Under the pieces are notes generated by a model. It saw only the letters and a program-made list of their open reading frames with translations, did no database searches and was not told the origin of the DNA. From assembly GCA_024695145.1 (NCBI GenBank), contig JAILIS010000024.1:1-35586 (forward strand): 35,586 bases of DNA, written 5' to 3'. A program made the position numbers and the translations under genes. Below, in pieces: positions 26,991 through 35,201 of the stretch (its first letter is position 1; each line of letters starts with the position of its first letter). Origin of the DNA: Lachnospiraceae bacterium. GTDB taxonomy: Bacteria; Bacillota; Clostridia; Lachnospirales; Lachnospiraceae.

Positions 26991-27767
26991 TCAGACAACC
27001 TTCTGAAATAGATCTGACAGATCCTGCCTTTCGACCCGCCCGGATAAGGTACTGATATCCGTTGAATACAGATCGAGTTCTTTCATTCGTTCAAAGAAAA
27101 CTCCGCCGGCAAATGTATACCTTTCTCCATATATCTTCTCATCAATAAACTGTCTGTGGGAATATCTGATTATATTTCCGACCGCCAGTGAATCGGGAAG
27201 GATCATCATGTCCTTACCGCATGCATACCGTACAGCGTTATATCCCGCAACGGCGCCGGTCACTATCGCTTCTGTATGCCCTATGAGCGGGGCTCCCTTT
27301 TCTCCGCCGCAAAACAGATTGGTTGCACCGATCGCCTGCATGGTATCCGCACAAGGTGCAACAGCCAGGTATCTTATGGAATTGCCTCTTCCCGCCGAGT
27401 AAGTATCCGAATATTTTGCTCTTTCGAGTCCCGGTATCTTCCTGAGCTTATCAAGCGGATAATAGCTTGTCATTAGCTTTGCGGAACCGGTATCGAGAAG
27501 TATCACATTTTCGCTGTATTCCTTAAGTGCATACTGCCTGCAGGCTTTCTGACCGAGCTTATCATAGTTCACATCCTCTTCCGGAACCTTTAATATGACC
27601 ACGCCTTTTTCTTCAAGCTGCTCTTTCACATCTTTGCTCAGGGTATTTTTTTCGATCTTGCATGCACCCGAAAACACACCGGGGGTACCATCTGCGCGCA
27701 ATCCCGTCAGATCCTTTATGCCGTATCTGGCCGTCAGGCTCACTCTCGGGCCGAACGTCGGACATCT
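26991..27767 (-). pseudogene. FAD-dependent oxidoreductase, part after in-frame amber
   Basis: Continues the frame of 27768-28277 directly after a TAG codon: RCPTFGPRVSLTARYG and about 250 more residues. A free-standing start would be the GTG at 27743, but it has no ribosome site and cuts the conserved RCPTFGPR block. The C-terminal part (TNLFCGGEKGAPLIGHTEAIVTGAVAGYNAVRY) resembles the FAD-closing segment of GidA/TrmFO-like flavoproteins. There is no frameshift or other stop and the sequence looks well conserved, so the break is either recent or read through. The full protein would be about 428 residues. It is the third reading unit of an operon headed by a PyrK-like protein. Confidence 0.7.
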
Positions 27768-28277
27768 CTAAATGCACATCGAGCATCCGTGGCCGTATTT
27801 CAGGCAGTTTCCCATCGGACCTGAGCTTCCCGTTGTATCAATAAAAACATCGCCCTCGATCGTTGTACCGTCATCGAGAACAACCGCGCTGATATCACTG
27901 CCCTTTTTAACTATATCCATAACGTGGGATTCAAGCATAAGATCAATGCCCGAATCCAGAAGCAGTTTCCGAACACACGGTTCTATCGTATTGACATCAT
28001 ACAAAGAAGCGTGCTCATGTCCCGGAAAATCAACATTTGTATGGACAGCGCACTGATCCATGATATCAAAAAGTTCTCCCGCCCCAAGCGCTTTCATCTC
28101 TTCCGCCGCGGTAAATCTGCCGTTATTTCTGAAGATCCCTCCAACATTGCCTGCCCCGAGAACGAGATCGGTCTTTTCTATTAAAACAGTTTCTGCTCCT
28201 GCTTTTTTTGCACGAAGTGCGGCTGATACGCCTGACCATCCTCCGCCTGTAATGACTGCTTTTAACACTCCTGCCAA
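27768..28277 (-). pseudogene. FAD-dependent oxidoreductase, part before in-frame amber
   Basis: 169 residues of an FAD-binding oxidoreductase: the Rossmann motif GGGWSGVSAA at 11-20 is followed by an acidic FAD-ribose residue in VLIEK, and an FxDTTGSSG block lies near 145-152. The frame ends in GCSMCI-TAG, in the middle of a cysteine cluster (C165, C168 and, after the stop, C172). Translation continues in frame as RCPTFGPR. The start is likely the TTG at 28277 with GGAG nine bases upstream, or GTG at 28268. It follows the PyrK-like gene by 21 bases. TAG serves as a normal stop in carB and in the PyrK-like gene next door, which argues for a nonsense mutation rather than general recoding. Confidence 0.7.
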
Positions 28278-28298
28278 TGCTCCTTTCTCCGAGAACTC

Positions 28299-29282
28299 CT
28301 ATACCGGCAGTTTCGCATACTCATAAAGATCTATCTGCTCTTTACACATATGAACGATCTTGGTTGAATCGGTGTTGATCGTACATGCACCGCATATACC
28401 CTCACCGCAGCACATATGCGAATTATTAATACATGAAAGATTTACTTTTTCAGCCTTTTTACTCTCCACATACCCGATCAGTCTCTTTATCAGATAGTTC
28501 GATAAGCCGAAATGAATAAGGCCTGTATTACAGCTCAGCGCCTCGTCTATGATATCATATGTTTCCCGGGATATTTCTCCGTCAGGATCATAGATCGATA
28601 CCTCATCTATCTCATATTTAAAGAGCTCTTTTGCCGCCTCAAGAAGCGAATCATTGATTGAACCGGAATCAATACAGACTTTCACGTGATTATTGTTTCT
28701 CTGCAGTGCGGAAATAACATGAAGTGACGGGAAAAGGCCGATCCCCCTGCAAAGGACCACGGCTTCATTATCGTGAAGAGAGGCTAGTGCTCTTAACCCG
28801 AGTATACCGTTCATATACGGACCCCTCAAAAAAACGGAATCGCCTTTTTCCAGCTCCCTGAAACACTCGGTCTTTACACCCTGAAGCCGTATCAGAAGTT
28901 CAATGGAATCATTGTATTTTTCGTCATACAAAACCGAGATCGGAACATCATAAAACGTATTCTCCTTTGATCTTATAAAAACAAATGCACCGATCCTCTT
29001 AAAATCATCTATACTGACGCTTGGAACTGCAAGTCTGATGACTTTGACGGCATCATCATATACTCTCTCATATGTTATCGTACATCTTGTCATATGATGC
29101 TGATCTTTGGCCCTGCCCCCGTTGTTAATGAGCTCCTGCATGATGCAGAAGCTCACAGTATTGGTGCAACTGCAAAAGTCCTCACCTGCGCACATGGAAC
29201 AGACAACGCAATGACCGCTTTCTGCCAGTACACACGGGCATGTATCCGTAGCATAATTGGAACAATCTGCATAGATCTTCAT
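28299..29282 (-). CDS. PyrK-like iron-sulfur flavoprotein reductase
   Basis: Predicted electron-transfer subunit, 327 residues from the ATG at 29282 (GGAGA nine bases upstream; an ATG six codons earlier has none). The N-terminus is a cysteine-rich extension (CSNY...CPC...C..C..C....C.C in the first 45 residues) that could hold an extra metal centre. The middle resembles ferredoxin-NADP-reductase/PyrK modules, with an FAD-like region and a GxGLFPSLHV nucleotide-binding segment. The C-terminus has C-x4-C-x2-C and a further Cys (CGEGICGAC...HMC), the 2Fe-2S site of dihydroorotate dehydrogenase electron-transfer subunits. It is followed by the FAD oxidoreductase, so they probably form a redox pair. 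No PyrD is nearby, so a pyrimidine role is doubtful. Confidence 0.75.
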   Translation of the reverse strand: MKIYADCSNYATDTCPCVLAESGHCVVCSMCAGEDFCSCTNTVSFCIMQELINNGGRAKDQHHMTRCTITYERVYDDAVKVIRLAVPSVSIDDFKRIGAFVFIRSKENTFYDVPISVLYDEKYNDSIELLIRLQGVKTECFRELEKGDSVFLRGPYMNGILGLRALASLHDNEAVVLCRGIGLFPSLHVISALQRNNNHVKVCIDSGSINDSLLEAAKELFKYEIDEVSIYDPDGEISRETYDIIDEALSCNTGLIHFGLSNYLIKRLIGYVESKKAEKVNLSCINNSHMCCGEGICGACTINTDSTKIVHMCKEQIDLYEYAKLPV

Positions 29283-29324
29283 GGACTGTCTCTCCGTCAT
29301 AAGACTGTAACTGTATTCTTCTTT

Positions 29325-29353
29325 AGTTTAACGTAGCCGGAGCCATTTATCAA
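29325..29353 (-). promoter_or_regulatory. Promoter of the PyrK-like/FAD operon
   Basis: TTGATA (29348-29353), 17-base spacer, TAAACT (29325-29330) on the minus strand, about 43 bases upstream of the start codon. Confidence 0.6.
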
Positions 29354-29362
29354 CGGGTACGG

Positions 29363-29391
29363 TTGACAGGAATACCATCATGTGATAATAT
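29363..29391 (+). promoter_or_regulatory. Promoter of the small membrane protein gene
   Basis: TTGACA (29363-29368) with TAATAT (29386-29391, 17-base spacing) or GATAAT (29384-29389, 15-base spacing). It is back to back with the promoter of the redox operon. Confidence 0.55.
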
Positions 29392-29399
29392 CATTAGTT

Positions 29400-29415
29400 G
29401 TTAGCGACTGCTAAC
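29400..29415. repeat. Inverted repeat at the transcript start of the small gene
   Basis: GTTAGC-GACT-GCTAAC, a perfect 6-bp inverted repeat immediately downstream of the promoter and ending 14 bases before the ATG. Candidate operator or 5' stem-loop. Confidence 0.5.
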
Positions 29416-29429
29416 TATGGGTGTAAAGT

Positions 29430-29651
29430 ATGAAAAAAGATATTATGAACAATATTCCGAAGGAGATGTTGTATGGATTTGCCGGTGCGACACTGCTGAT
29501 GATCATAGCTGTGGCTTTAGCGATCACCCTTATGGATCAGACGGTCAGGACAGGAACGGCGATAATATTCGGTATTGAAGCTGTTATTTGCGGATACCTT
29601 ACATATTGGGCATATAAGAAACGCATGGCGTTTTATAACAAAAAAGCCTGA
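29430..29651 (+). CDS. Small two-helix membrane protein, unknown function
   Basis: 73 residues: a charged N-terminus, two hydrophobic helices at about 13-34 and 41-63, and a basic C-terminus (KKRMAFYNKKA). I do not recognise a family. Support for a real gene comes from its context: a TTGACA promoter, an inverted repeat in the leader and a terminator that starts inside the last codons. The ribosome site is weak. It is divergent from the redox operon. Confidence 0.65.
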   Translation: MKKDIMNNIPKEMLYGFAGATLLMIIAVALAITLMDQTVRTGTAIIFGIEAVICGYLTYWAYKKRMAFYNKKA

Positions 29652-29677
29652 TAAATCCTAAGTTTCATCAGGCTTTT
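29642..29677. terminator. Bidirectional terminator between convergent genes
   Basis: 11-bp stem AAAAGCCTGAT/ATCAGGCTTTT with a 14-base loop. T runs follow on both strands, longer on the minus strand (GGCTTTTTTG). It serves the small membrane protein gene and the convergent chemoreceptor gene. Confidence 0.85.
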
Positions 29678-29692
29678 CGAAATGATTGAGTG

Positions 29693-31105
29693 TTACCTGT
29701 AAAGCGATCTTGCCATGTTCTCTATGTTGACGGCCATGCCCTTAATATCTTCGATCGTTTCACTTATCTCGTTCATGCTGGAGCTTTGGCTCGTAACCGA
29801 ACTGCTGATGTCATTGATGCTTTCTATCATGCTCTTTATCGAATTATTCATACCGCCAAGAATACCGGATATGTTACTGGTAGTATCGGCAGTTGATGTG
29901 GCAAGAGACTGAACCTCGTTCGCAACCACCGCAAATCCGCGTCCGGCCTCTCCGGCACGTGCCGCCTCAATAGAAGCATTGAGCGAGAGGAGATTTGTCT
30001 GGGATGCGATGCTTTCTATGATCTTTATGATCTCCATCGAATCATCCACCGATTTTTCGATCGATTCGGACTCCTGCGCGATACCGGACTGCTTCCCGGC
30101 TACCTGTTGCATCTTATCGGATGCTTCTTTTATGACATTTGCAACCTCTTCAATATTCCTGTTAAGACTCTCTATCTCGGGTTCAAGCTTTTTCTCAAAA
30201 TCTTCTTCGTGAGCTTTTTCTTCTGAAATATCAAGTATCGTACCGGCCGCCATAACAGGCTGTCCCTGCTCCCATACAACATAGCTTGAGGCTCTTACCC
30301 ATACATAATGGCCGTCTTTATGTTTTATGCGGTACTCCATGTCAAATACGGTCTGACCCGAAGCGTCAGCCATCTGTTTTGCCATTGCCTCGGATGCACC
30401 CGGAACATCATCGGGATGTATCTTGGTAATCCATGATTCCATGACATCCGGAAATTCCGGACTTCCGGGCGTGTAGCCCAGGATCTTTTTGAACTGGTCG
30501 GAATAGACCATAGGTGATGTAACATCGTCTATCGCGTATCTTGTCAGGTCCATGCTCCAGCTGCCCTCGAGCATCATCTTGTCAACCGCATGCTGTCTTC
30601 TTCTGTCATGTTCCAGGATAGCGTGAGTTTCTATCTGATCCTGTATATCCTTGAATGTTCCGATAAAGACCTCCGGAGTACCGTCCTGCCGACGCAGGCA
30701 ATCGCCGGCAGCGTGGAACATGTGGTATTCGCCGCCTTTCATCATCAGCCGGTAGTCAACGTCATATTTGGCATGTCTGTCCGCAACTGCCTTTCCGAAG
30801 CAGTCAAAGACTTTGTCGATATCTTCCGGATGAATGATCTTGGGAAGAAAATCAAAACTGTCCGGCATTTCCGCCTTGGAATACCCGAGCGTACTGCGCA
30901 TCTCATCGGTGAACTGGACACCTTTCTGCCCTCCGTTCTCATCGAAAAACGCTATCCATATCGCAAGATGTGTCGATGTGTTTATCGACTCGAGCATCCT
31001 GTAGTACAGTTGTGCCTCTTTGCTCTTCTCGTCAAGCTTTGCTTCAAGCTCACTGATCATGTTTCTTTCTTCTTCAGCCTCTTTTTTGTTTTTTCCAAAA
31101 ATCAT
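29693..31105 (-). CDS. Cytoplasmic PAS-PAS methyl-accepting chemotaxis-like protein
   Basis: Soluble signal protein of 470 residues from the ATG at 31105, which has GGGAG six bases upstream. The frame stays open 17 codons further but without a ribosome site. Parts: short N-terminal coiled coil about 10-40; PAS domain about 45-155; second PAS with PAC motif about 175-300 ([15 protein letters not shown]... [15 protein letters not shown]); and a methyl-accepting signalling domain about 305-470. The tip [19 protein letters not shown] is where CheA and CheW bind. There are no transmembrane segments, so it senses an internal cue such as redox state or a metabolite. No other chemotaxis genes are in the window. 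Confidence 0.88.
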   Translation of the reverse strand: MIFGKNKKEAEEERNMISELEAKLDEKSKEAQLYYRMLESINTSTHLAIWIAFFDENGGQKGVQFTDEMRSTLGYSKAEMPDSFDFLPKIIHPEDIDKVFDCFGKAVADRHAKYDVDYRLMMKGGEYHMFHAAGDCLRRQDGTPEVFIGTFKDIQDQIETHAILEHDRRRQHAVDKMMLEGSWSMDLTRYAIDDVTSPMVYSDQFKKILGYTPGSPEFPDVMESWITKIHPDDVPGASEAMAKQMADASGQTVFDMEYRIKHKDGHYVWVRASSYVVWEQGQPVMAAGTILDISEEKAHEEDFEKKLEPEIESLNRNIEEVANVIKEASDKMQQVAGKQSGIAQESESIEKSVDDSMEIIKIIESIASQTNLLSLNASIEAARAGEAGRGFAVVANEVQSLATSTADTTSNISGILGGMNNSIKSMIESINDISSSVTSQSSSMNEISETIEDIKGMAVNIENMARSLYR

Positions 31106-31203
31106 TCCGTCTCCCTTTCCATAATCAATAAAGCGCCACAAGAAACAATTACCCACAAGATCAGTATATTATATTATCGAATGATTGTATATACACATTA
31201 TAC

Positions 31204-31231
31204 TTGAATCGCATTTTTTTCGATGTAAAAT
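31204..31231 (+). promoter_or_regulatory. Promoter of the ABC-2 operon
   Basis: TTGAAT (31204-31209), 16-base spacer and TAAAAT (31226-31231), 42 bases upstream of the first ABC gene. Confidence 0.5.
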
Positions 31232-31273
31232 GTATTTACAGATCAGGCCGCGGCTCATTTCGAAAGGGTTTAC

Positions 31274-32065
31274 ATGAAGAAATACCTGTTCATAGTAAAG
31301 ACTCAGATAATTAAGAGTCTGACATACGAGTTCAATGTATACGGTAACATTCTCATGCAGACGATAATCATGATCACGTCTGCTTATTTCTGGCGTGCTC
31401 TCTACAGTGGGCAGGGCGTCGTGGGAGATGTTACGGCTGAGAGCATGCAGACCTATATCATCATCTCATCGGCACTGTCGGTGCTTCTTATCACAGGCGT
31501 CGAGCAAAGGATCGGAAGAAGCGTTGAAAGGGGAACAGTCGCAACGGATATGACAAAACCCGTCAGCCTTTTCGGAATGTTCTTTGCGGAGGACATCGGA
31601 AGCATCATAGCGCTCATCTTCCAGAACATGGTCCCGATCCTCCTTATCGGATCGATCATGATCAAGGTTCCTGTTATGGCCGATATCCGTGATCTTCCGC
31701 TGTTTGTGATCTCCGTTGTCGAATCATTTCTGATCAACTGGCTTATAGCTGCCCTGTTCGGGATGATGGCATTTTCGACGATAAACAATAATGCATTGAT
31801 CCAGGTCAAGAAACATCTTATAAGGCTTCTGTCGGGGAGCATAATCCCCATATGGTTCTTCCCGGAAGGCGTGGCAAAGGTGCTCTCTTCGCTGCCTTTC
31901 ATATATATTTACCAGCTGCCGCTTTCCATCTATATCGGAAGAGGTACAAGGGCTGAGCATCTTGCGCAGATGTGTATCCAGTTTTTGTGGCTTGTGATCT
32001 TATCCGCCCTGTTCCTCTTTGTGCATAACAGGGTGACTCGAAAAGTGATGGTTCAGGGAGGATGA
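31274..32065 (+). CDS. ABC-2 type permease (COG4587-like)
   Basis: 263-residue integral membrane subunit with six predicted helices, of the ABC-2 exporter class. The N-terminus MKKYLFIVKTQIIKSLTYEFN (first 20 shown as MKKYLFIVKTQIIKSLTYEF) and the segment RGTVATDMTKPVSLFG resemble the uncharacterised COG4587 permeases. Partner of the next two genes. Start ATG at 31274 with GAAAGGG upstream. The stop overlaps the next start by 4 bases (ATGA type), so the subunits are coupled. Substrate unknown. Confidence 0.83.
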   Translation: MKKYLFIVKTQIIKSLTYEFNVYGNILMQTIIMITSAYFWRALYSGQGVVGDVTAESMQTYIIISSALSVLLITGVEQRIGRSVERGTVATDMTKPVSLFGMFFAEDIGSIIALIFQNMVPILLIGSIMIKVPVMADIRDLPLFVISVVESFLINWLIAALFGMMAFSTINNNALIQVKKHLIRLLSGSIIPIWFFPEGVAKVLSSLPFIYIYQLPLSIYIGRGTRAEHLAQMCIQFLWLVILSALFLFVHNRVTRKVMVQGG

Positions 32066-32892
32066 CAATGGGAAAATCGTTTGATACGCTTCGTCATTAC
32101 CTTGACGTTACCGCAGTGAATATAAAAATGGCGTTCATGACGATCGTTGAATACCCTGCTAATATCGCGGGATGGTTTATATCAAATCCTCTTCAGTTCA
32201 TCATGGGATTTGCCATCATAAAGTTTGTCGTCGAGTCATTCGGAAAGATCAACGGATGGAACTACGGGCAGCTCGCTTTCCTGTACGGACTGTCGGTTAT
32301 ATCGCACGCCCTGTCGATGATCTTCTTCGTTCAGGGCTGGTTCATGGGATGGTTTGTGATCGAGGGCGATTTTGACAGGTATCTCACAAGACCACTCGGG
32401 GTTTTATACCAGTTCTTTTTTACAAACATAAACATTTTCGGAATAACCGATCTGATCCCCGGGATCATTGTGTTTATCTACGGATGTGTCAAGTCGGGCG
32501 TTAATCCTTCCTTCCTGTTCATCATTCAGGTCATCATAATGCTGATCGGTGCAACGCTTATCCGCGGGGGTATTTACATCTTTATCGGAAGCACCTCGTT
32601 TCATACGAGAAGCGCCGTTGACTTCGGCCAGTACACGCAGGAGATCATGGACAAGACGACGATGTACCCGATATCGATGTATCCGGAAAGCATGCAGTTC
32701 ATTCTGACATATCTGATACCGATCGGCTGGGTATCATTTTATCCGGTCTCCTCTCTCCTTGGTATCGATAACGGCATAAGTTCCGGCATGATCACAGCCT
32801 TTATCACGCTTGCCGTCGGGATCCTTATGATGCTGCTGGCAGGGGCTTATTTTAACTCAGGTCTTAAGAAATATGAAAGTGCAGGTAACTGA
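32062..32892 (+). CDS. ABC-2 type permease (COG3694-like)
   Basis: 276-residue second membrane subunit, six helices, with the segment GWFVIEGDFDRYLTRPLGVLYQ typical of the COG3694 permease that pairs with COG4587 and the COG4586 ATPase. Translationally coupled to the upstream permease and followed after 2 bases by the ATPase gene. Exporters of this type are uncharacterised; proposed substrates are lipids, antibiotics or polysaccharides. Confidence 0.83.
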   Translation: MTMGKSFDTLRHYLDVTAVNIKMAFMTIVEYPANIAGWFISNPLQFIMGFAIIKFVVESFGKINGWNYGQLAFLYGLSVISHALSMIFFVQGWFMGWFVIEGDFDRYLTRPLGVLYQFFFTNINIFGITDLIPGIIVFIYGCVKSGVNPSFLFIIQVIIMLIGATLIRGGIYIFIGSTSFHTRSAVDFGQYTQEIMDKTTMYPISMYPESMQFILTYLIPIGWVSFYPVSSLLGIDNGISSGMITAFITLAVGILMMLLAGAYFNSGLKKYESAGN

Positions 32893-32894
32893 GA

Positions 32895-33860
32895 ATGATA
32901 GATGTTAACGGATTATGCAAGGATTATACGATAAAGAAAAAAGGTGCCGGTCTTTCCGGGGCCTTGAAAGCACTTGTTACAAAGAACACTGATGTCATAC
33001 ATGCGGTCAGAGATCTATCATTTCATATCGATGAAGGAGAGATCGTGGGATTCATAGGTCCAAACGGCGCCGGAAAGAGCACAACGATCAAGATGATGTC
33101 GGGGATACTTACGCCTACAAAGGGAAGTGTTCTGATAAACGGTGAAGATATTACAAAGAATCGTAAAGAAGTTGTGAAAAACATCGGCGTTGTTTTCGGG
33201 CAGCGCTCGCAGCTTAACTGGGACCTGCGTCTGGGGGAGACTTTTGAGCTGTTAAGGCACATATACAGGATAGATTTAAAGGATTACGAAAATACAATGT
33301 CCGTTATGGATGATATCCTCGGGATAAAAGAACTTCTTGATAAACCGGTTCGCCAGATGTCTCTCGGGCAGCGTGTTAAAGGGGATCTTGTCGCATCGAT
33401 GCTCCACTCTCCCAAGGTGCTCTTTCTTGATGAGCCTACGATCGGCCTGGATGTATCGGCCAAGTATTCACTCCGCAAGTTCATCAAAGAGATCAACAGT
33501 GTCAGAAAGACCACCGTTATTCTGACCACGCATGACCTTGGGGATATACAGGAGCTGTGCGATCGTCTCATCATAATCAACCACGGTGTGATGATGGAAG
33601 ACGGAAATCTCAAGGAGATCACTGACCGGATCGCTCCATATAAAACTCTTGTTGTGGAATACTATGACGAAGATGCCCCGGAACATGAAAAATGCGAGAT
33701 GATCTCGCATGAAGGAAATGTTGCACGTTACAGGTTTGCCAAATCCGACATAACGGCTGCGGATATCATTGCATCACTGTCATCAAAAAAAGCTATCAAG
33801 GACGTTTCGATCGAAGAAGCGGGGATTGACGATATCATAAAGATCGCTTACGGGAAATGA
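32895..33860 (+). CDS. ABC transporter ATP-binding protein (COG4586-like)
   Basis: 321 residues. Walker A GPNGAGKST at 55-63. The FGQRSQLNWDLR segment after about 91 is characteristic of COG4586. The signature is a degenerate MSLGQR at 155-160, Walker B LFLDEPTIGLD is at 176-186, and the switch His is in TTHDLGD. An additional C-terminal domain follows after about residue 235. It powers the two preceding permeases. It has no C39 peptidase domain, so it is not a double-glycine leader exporter. Confidence 0.93.
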   Translation: MIDVNGLCKDYTIKKKGAGLSGALKALVTKNTDVIHAVRDLSFHIDEGEIVGFIGPNGAGKSTTIKMMSGILTPTKGSVLINGEDITKNRKEVVKNIGVVFGQRSQLNWDLRLGETFELLRHIYRIDLKDYENTMSVMDDILGIKELLDKPVRQMSLGQRVKGDLVASMLHSPKVLFLDEPTIGLDVSAKYSLRKFIKEINSVRKTTVILTTHDLGDIQELCDRLIIINHGVMMEDGNLKEITDRIAPYKTLVVEYYDEDAPEHEKCEMISHEGNVARYRFAKSDITAADIIASLSSKKAIKDVSIEEAGIDDIIKIAYGK

Positions 33861-34045
33861 GCCGACGGTCCTGTTCAGGCTCAGAAAACTCATATATCTG
33901 CTCAGTGTCATTATAGGATCATCCGTATAATACAATGATTCGTTGAAGATGATCACTCCATTGAAAATGCGCTGTCCCTAGCTGTATGAATTTTATTTAT
34001 ATCAACATATATCAGTAACTACTTAACCCTAAATCTCGCACTTTT
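33861..34045. other. Intergenic region without a recognised gene
   Basis: AT-rich gap between the convergent ABC operon and the zinc-ribbon gene. TGAGCC/GGCTCA (around 33858-33882) can form a 6-bp hairpin but lacks a T run. I see no coding frame or RNA gene. Confidence 0.5.
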
Positions 34046-34348
34046 TCAGGCTTGAAATGCATAGCCAACAAAAGTATCTTTGTTTACTTTATCCCACCAA
34101 ACAGGATATACAAGACCTTGTGTTTGTCCTGCCGCCTCCGCAGCCTTGAGCATCAAAATATAATCCGCATCGGACAGGAACTGTGTCTCTTTACATTTAT
34201 CACACTTCCAGCTGTCCGATCCGTACGGATTGGCCTCCTTGATCATAGGCTTGCCGCATTTCGGGCAAGTCGCTTCGAATTCTCCACCAAGACCACCCGA
34301 AATCTTGGAAAGAACTTCATCTGTCAGCTTTTTACCGTTCATGTCCAT
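34046..34348 (-). CDS. Double-glycine-leader-like small zinc-ribbon protein
   Basis: 100 residues. The N-terminus (GKKLTDEVLSKISGG, residues 5-19) matches the bacteriocin-type leader pattern LxxExLxxIxGG, with the GG at 18-19. A second GG follows at 21-22. The remainder has a zinc ribbon: C28-x2-C31 (CPKCGKP) and C49-x2-C52 (CDKCK). Then comes an alanine-rich helix and an aromatic C-terminus ending in GYAFQA. The ATG at 34348 has a GGAGGG site and overlaps the stop of the upstream membrane protein by 1 base. Function unknown: either a processed secreted peptide or an intracellular protein that borrows a leader-like segment. Confidence 0.65.
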   Translation of the reverse strand: MDMNGKKLTDEVLSKISGGLGGEFEATCPKCGKPMIKEANPYGSDSWKCDKCKETQFLSDADYILMLKAAEAAGQTQGLVYPVWWDKVNKDTFVGYAFQA

Positions 34349-34548
34349 TATTCAGATCCCTCCTTATCCTTTTTGGCCTTATCCAAATCCTTGCGTACCA
34401 TTGCGAATGCGAACGACAGTATTCCGCCTGCCATCACAGCCAGCCAGCTGTGGGAAAAATCATTTGCCGCAAATCCCCATATCATCATTACAAGCACGGA
34501 AACCATACTGATGATCGCGCATATCGTTCCTGTCCTGATGTTCTTCAA
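34348..34548 (-). CDS. Small two-helix membrane protein, unknown function
   Basis: 66 residues when started at the TTG at 34548, which has a perfect AAAGGAGG seven bases upstream. A longer frame from an ATG at 34593 would run through that ribosome site and is less likely. Two hydrophobic helices (about 8-26 and 34-50) are followed by a charged tail (KDLDKAKKDKEGSE). It is translationally coupled to the leader/zinc-ribbon gene. Such a small membrane partner could be an immunity protein, but this is only a context-based guess. Confidence 0.6.
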   Translation of the reverse strand: MKNIRTGTICAIISMVSVLVMMIWGFAANDFSHSWLAVMAGGILSFAFAMVRKDLDKAKKDKEGSE

Positions 34549-34573
34549 TGTAAACCCTCCTTTACAAATACGA

Positions 34574-34597
34574 TTATTACGTAGTAATATCATTATA
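34574..34597 (-). promoter_or_regulatory. -10 box and palindromic site of the small-protein operon
   Basis: TATAAT on the minus strand (34592-34597) is followed directly by the perfect inverted repeat TATTAC-TAC-GTAATA (34574-34588), which would cover the transcription start. Candidate repressor site. No good -35 box is visible. Confidence 0.45.
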
Positions 34598-34660
34598 TCA
34601 TTTTCTTGACATATTTATGCGGCTTTATGCCATTTGGTAAGTATACGTGTATAATCCGTA

Positions 34661-34806
34661 TTATTTGGAGATCCATCCTGTTTCCCATACACCGGGATCT
34701 TCCCGGAGATTTGCTTCGAGCTCATCACACTTCTGCCAGGAAAAGTCTATATTGAACAACACAAAAATATTGGGGGCAATATCCCGGGTATTTCTGCATT
34801 CACCAA
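34661..34806 (-). pseudogene. Possible protein fragment (C-terminal remnant)
   Basis: A minus-strand frame without a convincing start ends at TAA 34661-34663 and reads NIFVLFNIDFSWQKCDELE followed by a further 17 residues ending in GWISK. The composition looks protein-like, yet it runs back into the tRNA fragment. It may be the tail of a gene broken by the same rearrangement. No family recognised. Confidence 0.25.
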
Positions 34807-34841
34807 CGTCCGCGAGAGGATTCGAACCTCCGACCTACCGC
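34807..34841 (-). tRNA. Truncated tRNA-Arg, 3' half only
   Basis: Minus-strand 3' half of a tRNA: anticodon-stem 3' strand GCGGT, variable loop AGGTC, T arm GGAGG-TTCGAAT-CCTCT, acceptor 3' strand CGCGGAC and discriminator G. The loop before it reads CTCCTTA (CCT-like, Arg), but the expected 5' strand ACCGC is missing. The next bases (TGCCA) belong to a transposase-like frame. No D arm or 5' acceptor strand is present, so it is not functional. The identity as Arg is a guess from the loop and acceptor. Confidence 0.6.
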
Positions 34842-34844
34842 TAA

Positions 34845-35201
34845 GGAGTGGCAGGCAACATCATAGATGTCAGTACGCTTATCACTACCGTCAGCGAACT
34901 GGAGCAATACGGAGTATCTGTTAATCACGCAATCCTTGATGCCGGATACTTCTCCGAAAAGAATGCCACAGAACTGTTTGAGAGCGGCATCCCCTTCATG
35001 ACCAGACTCGCTCCAAATAAAAACGTTTTCAAAGATGCCGCGGTCGGAAATCTTGATGATCTTATGTCACAAAAATACGCCTACCGTTACGGTGAGAGAC
35101 TCGTATTCATCAAGAAAGTCAAGGTCAATGTATGCGGCCATCCTCCATCTGTTTCCAGTTCATTGAAAAAAGACATGTATGCTCTCCGCTTGAGTATATA
35201 G
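34845..35201 (+). mobile_element. Transposase fragment (IS1634/IS4-like DDE)
   Basis: About 118 residues matching the middle of an IS1634/IS4-type transposase: VAGNIIDVSTL at the start (the family's GN-x-x-D-x-STL block), followed by a variable helix and AILDAGYFSEKNATELFESG, which carries a catalytic Asp region (LDxGF/Y). The similarity begins abruptly at the junction with the tRNA half. The frame degenerates after about residue 105 and stops. N-terminal and C-terminal catalytic parts are missing, so it is an inactive remnant. Family assignment rests on motif memory only. Confidence 0.65.

Noticed and set aside
26991..28277. Pyrrolysine-encoding amber codon
   Set aside because: TAG ends carB and the PyrK-like gene normally, and no pyl gene is in the window. 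Kept only as a point to check, not as a call.
31274..33860. ABC operon as exporter of the double-glycine peptides
   Set aside because: The ATPase has no C39 peptidase domain and the subunits match the COG4586/4587/3694 exporter type, so there is no link beyond proximity.
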